From Luzula sylvatica (taxonomy: Eukaryota > Streptophyta > Magnoliopsida > Poales > Juncaceae), in assembly GCA_946800325.1 (NCBI GenBank), contig OX326961.1, positions 5,310,655-5,374,654 of the forward strand: a stretch of DNA of 64,000 nt, written 5' to 3'. Positions within the stretch are counted from its first letter, which is position 1. Every line of letters starts with the position of its first letter. Below the pieces are notes generated by a model, which had not been told where the DNA came from, did not search any database, and was given only the letters and a program-made list of their open reading frames with translations. Below are positions 23,009-33,100 of this stretch, in pieces. The position numbers and the translations under genes were made by a program.

Positions 23009-24027
23009 CCAATTGCACCTTGGCCCGCTTGTGCTGAAGGTAGGTTAAACCTTCCATCATTTTGTCTGGCAAAACCGCCTCTAAAATTCTGGACCCGAGC
23101 TTTAATCTCAGGTATGTCGAATGATTGCCCTCCTCTTGATGGAGGGTAATTGGCTGGTCCCATTATGGGCTCATTTCGATTCGAGAGAGCTGATTCTCCA
23201 GTCGAAAATGCCGTTTCCGACATTAATTCTCTCAGTATGGGATAGTCCATTTCACTTGCAGTCATCACGTTTTCGATTCGTTCGAGTCGTTCGAGTTCGA
23301 TTCGTTCGATTCGTTCGAGTCGTTCCCCACCATCTTTCGCGAAAGGATTGATAAATTCGTCCTCCGAGTTGTCGTAATGGTCCCACACGGGTGCTGCGTC
23401 GTTGGCTTGAGCCATCAGGACTCGTAACGTCGCAAACTCGTCTTCGTCGTCTTCTGACTCATCCTCTGTTAGTAAGAGGATAGTTTCTTCTAACGTGTCT
23501 TCATCATTGGCTCCTCTGTGTTCTTCTTTCGCAGGAGCAGTTACAGCATATTCGGAAAATGCTATGGCCAATGATCCGTCTGTTCGGGATCGTACTCTGG
23601 CTTGTTGAGGTACTCGCGGAGCTGTATTCGTAGGTGGTCTTATGATCCACTGTCGCCCTTGTAACTCCGTCGTCGTGTGTGCATGTCCAGGGATTGCCTG
23701 AACACCGCGACTTGTTAAATGATCTGCTACGTTTTGCACATTATACCTAAAATTCGTATGGCTGGTATTTGATAATCTCCCAATCAAAGACCGGGAAAGT
23801 AACAAATTACTTTCTCCTCCTTGCCAGCCATCATAACCATGGGTTTGTAGGACCAGTTGAATGTGGTTCCTAAAATCATGGATACTGATCGTCATGTTTG
23901 GTGCAGTGTAGGCTAACTGTGACCCACTTGATAAGTCTATCTCCATAGAGCTTATGACACTCCTGTCATCACTCCATCGCGTATCTCTTATTAGGATCAA
24001 TGCATTCGTACCGGCGTTTCGCCGATG
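22974..24027 (-). pseudogene. Second, out-of-frame copy of part of viral ORF3 plus truncated coat region
   Basis: After the duplication boundary the minus strand repeats the end of the movement domain, the acidic linker and a repetitive Glu-Arg-Leu/Ile run. It then continues into unduplicated sequence with the motif RFNLPSA near 23040, typical of the region leading into the badnavirus coat protein. Coding resemblance ends at 23008, where the 36-bp repeat and then host sequence follow; the open frame runs on into host DNA to about 22909. An in-frame ATG at 24000 is internal to the domain and is not a natural start. It has no viral function in this configuration. Confidence 0.8.
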
Positions 24028-24857
24028 CCAGTCGAAAATGCCGTTTCCGACATTAATTCTCTCAGTATGGGATAGTCCATTTCACTTGCAGTCATCACGT
24101 TTTCGATTCGTTCGAGTCGTTCGAGTTCGATTCGTTCGATTCGTTCGAGTCGTTCCCCACCATCTTTCGCGAAAGGATTGATAAATTCGTCCTCCGAGTT
24201 GTCGTAATGGTCCCACACGGGTGCTGCGTCGTTGGCTTGAGCCATCAGGACTCGTAACGTCGCAAACTCGTCTTCGTCGTCTTCTGACTCATCCTCTGTT
24301 AGTAAGAGGATAGTTTCTTCTAACGTGTCTTCATCATTGGCTCCTCTGTGTTCTTCTTTCGCAGGAGCAGTTACAGCATATTCGGAAAATGCTATGGCCA
24401 ATGATCCGTCTGTTCGGGATCGTACTCTGGCTTGTTGAGGTACTCGCGGAGCTGTATTCGTAGGTGGTCTTATGATCCACTGTCGCCCTTGTAACTCCGT
24501 CGTCGTGTGTGCATGTCCAGGGATTGCCTGAACACCGCGACTTGTTAAATGATCTGCTACGTTTTGCACATTATACCTAAAATTCGTATGGCTGGTATTT
24601 GATAATCTCCCAATCAAAGACCGGGAAAGTAACAAATTACTTTCTCCTCCTTGCCAGCCATCATAACCATGGGTTTGTAGGACCAGTTGAATGTGGTTCC
24701 TAAAATCATGGATACTGATCGTCATGTTTGGTGCAGTGTAGGCTAACTGTGACCCACTTGATAAGTCTATCTCCATAGAGCTTATGACACTCCTGTCATC
24801 ACTCCATCGCGTATCTCTTATTAGGATCAATGCATTCGTACCGGCGTTTCGCCGATG
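23198..24857 (-). repeat. Perfect 830-bp tandem duplication within viral ORF3
   Basis: 23198-24027 and 24028-24857 read identically by eye, each starting 'ccagtcgaaaatgccg' and ending 'gtttcgccgatg'. 830 is not a multiple of three, so the duplication shifts the ORF3 frame. It covers the C-terminal part of the movement domain and the acidic linker before the coat region. Identity implies a very recent event or an assembly or cloning artefact. Confidence 0.9.
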
Positions 24858-25289
24858 TAGGGTATAAAGCCGTACCATGATCATACCTATATGTAAGTGT
24901 TGCAACCCTTCTCTTACCAATAACTGGTAACTTTCATCCGTAATAAAGGGCAACTCCACTTGCATGCCTTCGGTTACCAACGTTCGCTCGTCAGAGTAGT
25001 GTTGATACACTCGATGCTGTCTTTCGGACCATCCTGCTTGGTAAAGGGTTTCCGCAGGAACTTGTTGGGCACGTCTATATTGAGAAATGTCTAACTCGGC
25101 CTCGGGGCTGAGTTGTGATTCTAAACTTCTCTGGTACCGGGGGTTATTCCCGGTTAGTCTTCTTTGTGCTTCGAACCGTAGACGGCTTCCTAACCGATAA
25201 CCTCTGATCTGGTCATCGATTGTGGGTCGTCTCTCTACTGCTTCTCTGGTGACCGATGGTCGGGCTGTTTCGGTCCTGGTTGTACTCAT
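23997..25289 (-). pseudogene. Badnavirus-like ORF3, N-terminal part with movement-protein domain, frameshifted
   Basis: The frame starts in an ATGA overlap with ORF2 (25286-25289), the normal arrangement for leaky-scanning translation of the badnavirus polyprotein. Residues 1-75 are a charged leader. Residues about 80-290 form the 30K-type movement-protein domain (ETLYQAGWSERQHRVYQHYS near 80; LILIRDTRWSDDRSV near 153), which in exogenous relatives opens plasmodesmata. An acidic linker with runs of Asp/Glu follows, then a Glu-Arg-Leu/Ile repeat near 395-415. At the duplication boundary (24027/24028) the frame shifts and terminates after about nine foreign residues. Normal ORF3 is about 1,700-2,000 residues; here 430 remain. 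Confidence 0.88.
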
Positions 25290-25687
25290 TGTAGTCTCGC
25301 TTTTCGTTTTTCTTCGTCGAAGATGTCTTGCGGATTCTTGAATACGTACAATCGCCCCTTCGTAGCCTTAATAGGCTTGCTTGTTCCGAGGTTTAACCCT
25401 TGAAGTTGTTTCTGGAGGTCGTCTATTGCCAACGTGAGGTCCTCCGGTTTGGCTTGGGTTTCTTTCGCCTCTAATCTCTTAACTGCTTTCTTTATGTCGT
25501 CAAGATTCTCTGAAATCTTAATTAACAATTGTATAATTGTGTTGTTTTGTTTTATTTGTGTAGACGATAATTTTTCAGTTACTTCGCTGGGTTTTATGAA
25601 ACCGATTGCCGGTGGTTCAATTGATTCTACTGTTCTTAATGCCTCTAGATAGGTTGAACTCGCAGCCCCTAACCGCCAATCACTCAT
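25286..25687 (-). CDS. Badnavirus-like ORF2 (virion-associated, DNA-binding type), 133 residues, open
   Basis: The frame begins in the ATGA overlap with ORF1 (25684-25687) and ends in the ATGA overlap with ORF3. It has a Thr/Ser-rich start, a predicted coiled-coil centre (QNNTIIQLLIKISENLDDIKKA, heptad-like leucine/isoleucine spacing) and a basic Lys/Arg-rich C-terminus. Badnavirus ORF2 proteins bind nucleic acid and associate with virions; length and position fit. The frame is uninterrupted, but as an integrated copy its expression is unknown. Confidence 0.8.
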   Translation of the reverse strand: MSDWRLGAASSTYLEALRTVESIEPPAIGFIKPSEVTEKLSSTQIKQNNTIIQLLIKISENLDDIKKAVKRLEAKETQAKPEDLTLAIDDLQKQLQGLNLGTSKPIKATKGRLYVFKNPQDIFDEEKRKARLQ

Positions 25688-25986
25688 ATAAGGGTTTTTA
25701 GTTCGTTAAGCTTTTGGACTATTGTTTGTTCAAGACACTCGAGTCTCTTTTCTAGAGATTGAACAGTGTTGGCTAATTCCTTATTTAGCTCTTCTAATTG
25801 ATGGAAGTGTTTAAGAGCAACTTTTGATAATAAGCAAGTCTTATCAAAAATTACTGAGGTATTATTACAAATGGTTATCAGATAATCTTTATTTGTGGGA
25901 CTTTCTGCTAGATCTAAATAAGCTAGATCAGCTGTTCTTGCTCTATTGTACCAGTCTTCTATGGACTTTTCAAACCTATTGGACAT
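25684..25986 (-). CDS. Badnavirus-like ORF1, 100 residues, open
   Basis: First open frame after the primer site and leader on the minus strand. It has the N-terminal W...A.YLDLAE pattern (IEDWYNRARTADLAYLDLAE near residue 9) and a C-terminal coiled-coil rich in Leu/Glu, as in badnavirus ORF1 proteins, whose role is virion-associated and poorly defined. It is somewhat shorter than many relatives (about 140 residues). It overlaps ORF2 by ATGA, which supports the chosen reading frame. Confidence 0.8.
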   Translation of the reverse strand: MSNRFEKSIEDWYNRARTADLAYLDLAESPTNKDYLITICNNTSVIFDKTCLLSKVALKHFHQLEELNKELANTVQSLEKRLECLEQTIVQKLNELKTLI

Positions 25987-26395
25987 ACATACAAAAACTG
26001 AAATACTAAAGCTTTCTTAGTGGTAATTTCACCGAGCCAATTTCTCACAAGGTCCGTTTACCTCTAAGTTGTCACTAGTATTGTTCGTTTGTGTATACCA
26101 AGTGGTTATCAAAATAGTTTCTCTATTTTCTATTTTCGTATGAATTTCTTAATTTATCGAAGTTTTCTTTCTTCACGTATTACGAAAGTAATGGTACTTT
26201 TTCCGGCTCAGCGTACTTTTTCCCGCTTTATCGTCTATACGTGAACAAATTTATGCTTAGATAACGTCAGAATTTCTTTGGAAAATAGTGTCCAGTTTCT
26301 ACTTGAGACAATAGTTTACAAGAATAACCTTCTAGTATAAAAATCACACAGATTGATACCTTCTTTGGAACAAGAATTTCGTAGGAAAGCACCTT

Positions 26396-26407
26396 GCTCT
26401 GATACCA
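26396..26407 (-). other. Viral tRNA-Met primer binding site
   Basis: The minus strand reads TGGTATCAGAGC, a perfect 12-base match to the conserved caulimovirid primer site for initiator-Met tRNA. By convention it marks nucleotide 1 of a badnavirus genome. It lies about 400 bases before ORF1, as expected. Confidence 0.93.
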
Positions 26408-26540
26408 AGGGTAGAGGAGAGTAGCGGAAAGCAGCGGAAAGAAATATTATTAGTGAAATATTATTAACTTCCGATGGTGTTTCTTACAAGAGAGAGAGAA
26501 GAGCAGTTGTGGGGTGTTTTCCAAAGACTGATCTGCTTCT

Positions 26541-26550
26541 CCTTTTATAG
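26541..26550 (-). promoter_or_regulatory. Viral promoter TATA box
   Basis: The minus strand reads CTATAAAAGG, a strong TATA box, about 140 bases upstream of the primer site. In badnaviruses the pregenomic RNA promoter is in this intergenic region just upstream of the primer site. Confidence 0.75.
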
Positions 26551-26696
26551 ACTACTTAGAACAATCCCGAAGAGGCTCAATAATGTAGTGCGGGTGCTCA
26601 ATGGGCCCCATCGTCCACTAATTAAAGGCTTTCTACAAGTGGGATGTTCTTTTTCACACATACAGTGGGCACCTAGTACAATAATTGCCCTAAAAG

Positions 26697-26820
26697 TGAG
26701 CTGCACCCATGTGCACTACTCAAAAGAAAAGATACAAAGATGAGCTGCACCCATGTGCACTACTCAAAAGAAAGATAAAAAGGTGAGCTGCACCCATGTG
26801 CACTACTCAAAAAAAAGGTG
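26697..26820 (-). repeat. Three direct repeats upstream of the viral TATA box
   Basis: Three tandem copies of about 37-44 bp start at 26697, 26741 and 26784, each containing 'tgagctgcacccatgtgcac' followed by 'tactcaaaa'. They lie 150-270 bases upstream of the TATA box on the transcribed strand, where an enhancer would be. An enhancer role is inference. Confidence 0.8.
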
Positions 26821-26837
26821 ATCAAATTCTTCACGCT

Positions 26838-27260
26838 TCAATAATAGGGACTTTGCTGAACGCTTTTGATTTGTCGGTGGCATTCTTCTAGACGTTGGAT
26901 ATTTCTTGTGACTGGGCCTAGAGCATCCCTGGCCCAATTGTCCCTGGTGGCTTCTCCTTCGAGTCTTGTTTTCTGAAGATAAGAAAGGGAGAGGAGTACT
27001 TCACACTCCATGCAGGTTTTTAGTATCTGCTCCCTATGGATTTCCGCCAACATTCTTCTCTGGTCTGTATCCATGTCGAGTGTTCTGGGATTGGTGAATA
27101 TTAGCCCTTCGGTAATTGTTATTGCGTCTTCCAGTCCTTCATTCGGTCCTGCTATAGTTCCCCATAATTCCGCCCTTCGGAGGGCCATGCGTGCTTCTCT
27201 TCTTAATGAAATGGGGGTTCGCATATTTTGCTCCATACGTGCTCGGATCAAATTGAACAT
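26838..27260 (-). CDS. Small viral ORF downstream of ORF3 (ORF4-like), 140 residues
   Basis: An open frame starts about 120 bases after the ORF3 stop and ends just before the promoter repeats. The product is charged, Arg/Glu-rich and mostly helical in character (RREARMALRRAELWGTI near residue 22, RRMLAEIHREQILKTC near 67), with no motif I recognise. Several dicot badnaviruses have a small extra ORF at this position. Its first 36 bases are duplicated at the virus-host junction at 22973. An overlapping frame (27139-27363) is less convincing. Confidence 0.55.
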   Translation of the reverse strand: MFNLIRARMEQNMRTPISLRREARMALRRAELWGTIAGPNEGLEDAITITEGLIFTNPRTLDMDTDQRRMLAEIHREQILKTCMECEVLLSLSYLQKTRLEGEATRDNWARDALGPVTRNIQRLEECHRQIKSVQQSPYY

Positions 27261-27378
27261 CTTTAAATAAAAAGAAAATTAAAAAAAACAACTTGTTCAT
27301 ATACATTTTTTTACATATTAGGTACTTGTGGTATTGTTTTAGTGCGGTCCACCACTTCCGCATTTTTAGAGCGATGTG

Positions 27379-28572
27379 TTAAGCGCGGTTACTCCTTCCG
27401 CCAAGGGCTTTTGACATACGGTACCCTCTTTCCGTCGATCGTTGGTAAGGCGGGCCATCTCCGCCGTCGATTTCTTGAATTATGCCGTTGATAATAATAG
27501 AAACAGAGTTTGCAATCTCAGTTGGTGCATGTCGCACTTCGTCAAGTACTTGTTCTAATTTTTCCAATTTTTCCAGGCTTTGGTAGTCTGGAGAGACTAC
27601 CATCATCCTTGCTGCAAGCCTGGATAGTGAGTCGGCGAGCACATTGTTTTTGCCTTCTATATGCTCGAAATTGATTTGTACGCCTGTTCCTGTAACAAAA
27701 TCCACAAAGTTTATCCATCTGACTCTTGAAGGTTTATTTACCGCCGTCTTGTTATAGAAACTAATAATAGCTTGGCAGTCCGTTCGGAGGGTTATTTCCC
27801 TCTGGTCAAGATAATGGATTTTCAAGGCCTTTAATGTTTCCATACAGGCATATATCTCTGCATCAATGGTGGATTTAACAACAGGGAATTTTCCCGAGGC
27901 GTATGCACAGACCCGTTCAGCACTTCGTGGGTCGTTCTTCATCGGTTTCCATTTACAGATGCCTCCCCATCCCTCCATACATCCGTCAGTTTCTAGGATG
28001 ATATATGCGCCAGTGGGTGGGAGTTCTAGGTCTGGAAGGCGCTGGACCTCCTTCTTAATGGTCCTAATAAGTTCGAGATCAGAACTCTTTAGACGTTTAT
28101 CTCCATGAGGGCTGGTTTTCGAATACAAGGGACCCAGAAGGGTACCGAGCTTTGGTATATATGATCTTGCATAATTAAGAATGCCCAACCATGCTCTGAG
28201 CCCTGCCTTTTCTTTTAATTTCGCCTCATCAAACTCAATAATCTTCTTGATTACATGAGGTTGAAGCTTGATACGTCTGTGACCGATTACAGCTCCAAGG
28301 AACTCGATTTCCTGGACCGCAATTTTCATCTTTGTCGGGGAGAGTATTAGACCCTCCTTCTCGCATATTCCCAGCATTTTCGAGAGGTGTTCCGCATGTT
28401 CTTGTTCACTTTCTGAGAATACCAGTATATCATCGATATAAACCGCTATAAACTCCTCAGTTCCGCGGAAGCAATTATCCATTTTTCGTTGGAATATCGC
28501 GGGTGCATTTTTCAAGCCGAACGGCATTACTAACCATTCGTATAGTCCTCCTGGAACTACAAAAGCTGTCCA
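27379..28572 (-). pseudogene. Badnavirus-like ORF3, C-terminal reverse transcriptase/RNase H part, 5'-truncated
   Basis: The viral frame opens at the host junction with WTAFVVPGGLYEWLVMPFGL, well inside the RT domain, so the RT start and everything before it are missing. Catalytic YIDD and the 'PFGLKNAP' motif are present. RNase H follows with ETDGCMEGWGG, an acidic STIDAEIYA motif, TDCQA and ADSLSR near the end. The stop codon at 27379 agrees with a natural ORF3 end. The first few codons of the open frame (28573-28587) are host sequence fused by the integration. No stop interrupts the remaining domain. Confidence 0.9.
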
Positions 28573-28740
28573 GTAGGTGGGTTGCATTTTCCCACGGATG
28601 CTTATTCAAATGTACGAGAAAGTGATGCATTTTTTGGAATACCGAATGTACGATGCCTTCGTCAGGATATTCATGATGGTATGTATGATTAGTGTTGTGT
28701 TTAAAAAATAAAAAGTTGTAAAAATGTCCTGAAAAATGTT

Positions 28741-28970
28741 GCACGTATCATTATTTTCCCTCCACATTCTTGATGTGTCATTATAATATTTAATACTCCA
28801 AGTTTAATATTTTAATTCATGCTTTAACATCTCAATTATATGTTCAATCATAAAGATTATATAATTAAATTATAAATTAAAATGTTAAATCATGAATTAA
28901 GATGTTAAATTTGAGGTGTTAAATGTTACGCTAACACATCAAGAATGGGGGGAGGATAAGGAATATGTGC
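28741..28970. mobile_element. 230-bp MITE with imperfect inverted ends
   Basis: The ends read GCACGTATCATTATTTTCCC and, reversed from the right, GCACATATTCCTTATCCTCC, both followed shortly by CATTCTTGATGTGT. The interior pairs 'catgctttaacatctcaatt' with a near-complement. It resembles the MITE at 6377-6610 in size and internal words. No clear target duplication. Confidence 0.6.
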
Positions 28971-29399
28971 ATCATTCTTTTTTTTTTATGTTTCTTGCTT
29001 CTCTCATGAATTAAGATTATATAATCAAAAAATTGGCAGTGATATATGAAAAAGTGAATATTAAAATTGTTTTGCGTGAATACTTTCAAGTATCACCATG
29101 AATAGGATGCACCAAATTTTGCTTCATCTTCACTTTGCAGCAGTGGATGAAATTGTGAACTTTGTAGCGGACATGTTTGGGGAGGTGGAATTAGAATGAA
29201 ACTAGAATTTTAAGATGAGGCAAAGTTTAATTTTTTTTTTTTTTGGCATATGAAATTAGAGGTGAATTTCAAAATGGAAATAATTATTATTCTTATTTTA
29301 GGATAAATTTGATTCCACCAAAACTTAGAGTGCCAAGATGATGGAAAGTAAAAAAACCAATTAAGACAATTAATTAATTAAATACTTATAACTAATTCA

Positions 29400-30042
29400 A
29401 TTTTAACTATTATGCAATTATTTCCTGAATATTTTCGACATATATTTTATTAACAATATTATATATATTAAGTACATTCAATTTTTATATTATTATTATA
29501 ATATTATAATTATATAATTTCTAATATTATATTAATTATAATAAAATAATTATATGAATGGTAATATATATTAATATATAAAATATAAGATAATAATAAT
29601 ATATATATAATTAATACTATTTAACATAATAATAATAATAATATTATTAATATTAATACCAATATCAATATTAATATATTAATAATTTGATATTAATAAT
29701 TAATATTAATATTAATATAATATTAATTAATAATACAATAATATTAGAATTAATATTATAACAACTATTATTATAATATATTAATAGTAATATGTTAATA
29801 TTATTTCAATATATTTATATAAATATTAATATAATAATAATATTATTATTAATATAATAAATTAAAATATTAATATTAGAATATATTAATAATATTAATA
29901 TTAATATATTATTAGATAATAATAATATAATATAATATATTATTAAATCATATTAATATATTGCAATAATGTTATATTATAATCATATTATTAAAAAATC
30001 TAAACTATTTTTATTATAATAATATAATATAACAATAAAAAC

Positions 30043-30077
<35 letters not shown>

Positions 30078-30101
30078 CAACAACAACAACAATAATAATG
30101 T

Positions 30102-30164
<63 letters not shown>

Positions 30165-30180
30165 AATATAATAACATAAT
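29400..30180. repeat. AT-rich tract with (TAA)n, (CAA)n and (GAA)n microsatellites
   Basis: About 600 bp composed almost only of A and T in TAAT/ATTA words precede a TAA run, a short CAA run, a second TAA run and a GAA run (about 30136-30166). Open frames here are low-complexity artefacts. Confidence 0.9.
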
Positions 30181-33100
30181 AATAATATTATAGTAATTTA
30201 ATATTATGATAATACTATTACATTGTATTAATTTTAATCAAATATTAGTTTTACATTTTCAATAAGAAAATTTCAAAATTTTATAAACAACCAAACAAAA
30301 AATTATATTTTCCAACATCTTATAATTTGATCATCCAAACAAACGGTGAAATAACTAATTCCAAAACTTTTTACTGTTCCACCTTATAATCCGGTTTCAC
30401 TCTACTAATTTCGTTTGTCAAACAGCCCCTAAAATATTTACATCAATACAATACAACACGTGGAATTCTTCTTATGTGTTCAAGATATTAGCCCTCATAG
30501 AAGTTCTCATGGGTAAAACAAATAAAAGGGACAACACTAATCATAAAAGAAAGGGAATGATCATAATAATTAATACAAATCGTAAAAGGTGTATTAAAAT
30601 AGAAATTGTACCTTGTACGAGTTCTGGTTTTTCAAATTCGTTTATACGAAAAATAATAATATGTTATGTTCCATGAACAAATGCGCAAATACTTCTTTGT
30701 AATCTCAAATGATTCATATAATCTGAGGCAATTAATCGTACAAGTCCCAACTTTATTTTATTTATTGAAATGATCACATTTTTAATAAGCATCATAACTC
30801 ACTAATTCATTATATAAATGAATTTGCTACAGTATTTCTGCATAATTTACTCTAAATAGTAACATTTTGGAATTAGCATGGAACCGCAAATTGCACGTTA
30901 ATGATTTTGCTATTTAGTTTTTTTTTTTTGGATTTGAGTTTATATTTTGATGTTACGTTTATGTTGGATATTATTTTATGTTAATTTTTTACTATTAAAA
31001 AATTAGATTATGATATATTTTTTTGATTTAATCTATAAATTTTAACTAAATTATAATCGATTCAAGTGACTGTTTTTTTATTGTTTTACGGTATTTCGTT
31101 TTACCGTCCTTGATCGTTCTGTACCTTTTTCGTATTTTACAAAATTGATTGCAATGTATTTGAAGTGTTATCGACTTATCGGGAGTCCAATTCATTAACG
31201 ACCAAAAATATTTCTCTATATAAAATTGGTCCATACACAGTTCTACAACAAACAAACAAAATTGGTCCACGTTACAATTATGATCCATAAAATCGTCCCT
31301 TGTGCCCTCAATTTGGTTGACATATTTGTTTGGCTAGACAGCTAGTACAATTTTGGAGGATCCCTTTACATAAATGATGCCATGTTCTCTGTCTTCTATC
31401 CCCAATTTGTGGTCCTAGTGCATCTCAATGTCTTTCCATCTGTTATGAAATTGATTTTTGAGATTTATTGCTAAAATTTAGATACTCAAAAAAACTTGTC
31501 CATATAATTATTTTCGAGTAGTTATTTATACCTGTAATGGGCTTAAAAAGAAATTAAATAATTTCAGATGAAATATTCATAGAAGTTTAAGGGGTTCTGT
31601 GAATGTTTCCCTGATTTTATTGTTGAATTGAAGGCACGTTGATACAACTCAGCAACATGTGCGATCAAGTCTAAAATGTAGGACTTTTTCTCATGTATAA
31701 ATATAGGAACATTCAAAGATAGGAATGGTACAAAAATTTGACAAAATTTCACCAAAAAATCAGAATAATTAAGGATTTGTCTGCACACGTCAGTGATCAA
31801 TGATGATTTATAGTAAAGGTCCAAAAGCCTACGTTTAGGTTTATCATGCCACGTTTAGTCCCTTTTTTGCTCATTTCTACGTTTTGGAGTTTCGTTTTGA
31901 AATAGCCTTGTAATAAAAAGGATTTATGGAATTAATGTTTGTATAAATTGTTAAAAGAAAAATATTGAGATTGTATATAAAATGCAAAAACATTTTCCTG
32001 TAGAAATTCCAAAGCACATTTTCTATTTGATAAATAAGTGGAAAGCCGAAAGATCATGTGTGAACGATTATATTATGAAAAAAAAGGGAAAAAATAAGCT
32101 TTGTAATTTTGGAGTTTGAATGTTTTTTTTTTGGAACAACTCAGACATAAATGTGGCTTTTTTTCTAATTTGAAATATTATAAAATTATATTAAAAAATA
32201 ACTCTAATTTTGACAAAAGTAATTGTTAGTAGAGGGAAATTTGGTAATTTTCAATAATATTTAGAGATTTTTACTTGCAAATTACAGTATCTCTCTTTTG
32301 AATTATATTTTCTTTCCTTGGAAGTTTTTGTTTATTCACTGATAAAATGGAACATAATATTTAATAGTTGGGCTGAAGATTTTGTTCAGCCTATTGATAG
32401 CTTGAAAAATCATGTCCAATAGAGAAAAGTAATTGGTATTCTAGCCTTCACAATGGGTCATTTGAGAAATCAAATTGGGCCCGTAAGAAGGCAAATTATT
32501 TGATTAAATCACAATTTCCTTCAATTATATTCTAATACTAAACTAACTATGCAAATTATACATACATAAACGCGATGATGTTAAAAAAAAACAATTGTAT
32601 TATTTATATAACGAAAAATACCCCTATTGTCAACAAATAAAAATAAAATTGTCAATATTATGAATTACCCCTATAAAAATAAAATTGTCAACAAATAAAA
32701 ATAAAATTTTCGAGTTTATCGTGAATTTTTTTGTATGTTATTTTTTTCAATCTTAATTTTTATTTTTATTTTATTTATGAAATATTTGTTTTTTATACAT
32801 GGTGGCTGTGATTGACTATAGTTTCTCATTGTGTATTCATGTCTTTTTTTGATATATTTTGTTTAAATTTTTTATTTGCGTTATTATTTATGTTGTTATG
32901 AAATGTCATGAATTAAACAAACGAAACATTCATAGTAACTCGCTATTGACGTTTTCATCACTCTCTTTCTATATAAATAATATTGTTCTCCTTCTTCGTC
33001 CGTTTTGACCTCGCCTATCATTATCTCCACGTTTGAAATCACCTCGACCATAGTTCCTATTTGCCTCGTTAGGTTAGCCGCTGAAAAAAATGAAGAAAGA

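Larger units (their letters stand above)
22974..28572 (-). mobile_element. Integrated, rearranged badnavirus-like pararetrovirus segment (EPRV)
   Basis: Read on the minus strand the segment holds, in order, the end of ORF3 (reverse transcriptase/RNase H), a downstream small ORF, the intergenic promoter region with the tRNA-Met primer site, ORF1, ORF2 and the first part of ORF3. This is a circular badnavirus genome opened inside ORF3. The middle of ORF3 (most of the coat region, zinc finger, protease and start of RT) is absent. ORF1/ORF2 and ORF2/ORF3 overlap by ATGA, as in Badnavirus. Against repeat copy A the insertion lost 3 bp (GGT) and made no target duplication, typical of illegitimate end joining; these viruses have no integrase. 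A perfect 830-bp tandem duplication breaks ORF3. The insert is 5,599 bp, or about 4.8 kb without the duplication, short of the usual 7-8 kb genome. Confidence 0.92.
13505..28634. repeat. Long direct repeat, copy B, carrying two later insertions
   Basis: Copy B matches copy A (3491-8031) in three blocks: 13505-14309, 19647-22973 and 28573-28634. The gaps are the copia element (14310-19646) and the badnavirus-like segment (22974-28572). Relative to A it lacks the 339 bp at A 6881-7219, the change falling at a short 'c-ttt' microhomology, and 3 bp (GGT) at the viral junction. Beyond 28634 the two copies have unrelated flanks. Confidence 0.8.

Noticed and set aside
22909..24000. 363-codon minus-strand frame as an independent viral gene
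   Set aside because: It begins inside the movement domain because of the 830-bp duplication and its C-terminus is host sequence; it is a broken piece of ORF3.
27139..27363. 74-codon frame overlapping the ORF4-like gene
   Set aside because: Its N-terminal part is A/T-rich low complexity, and the overlapping 140-codon frame is longer with better amino-acid composition; kept as a note only.
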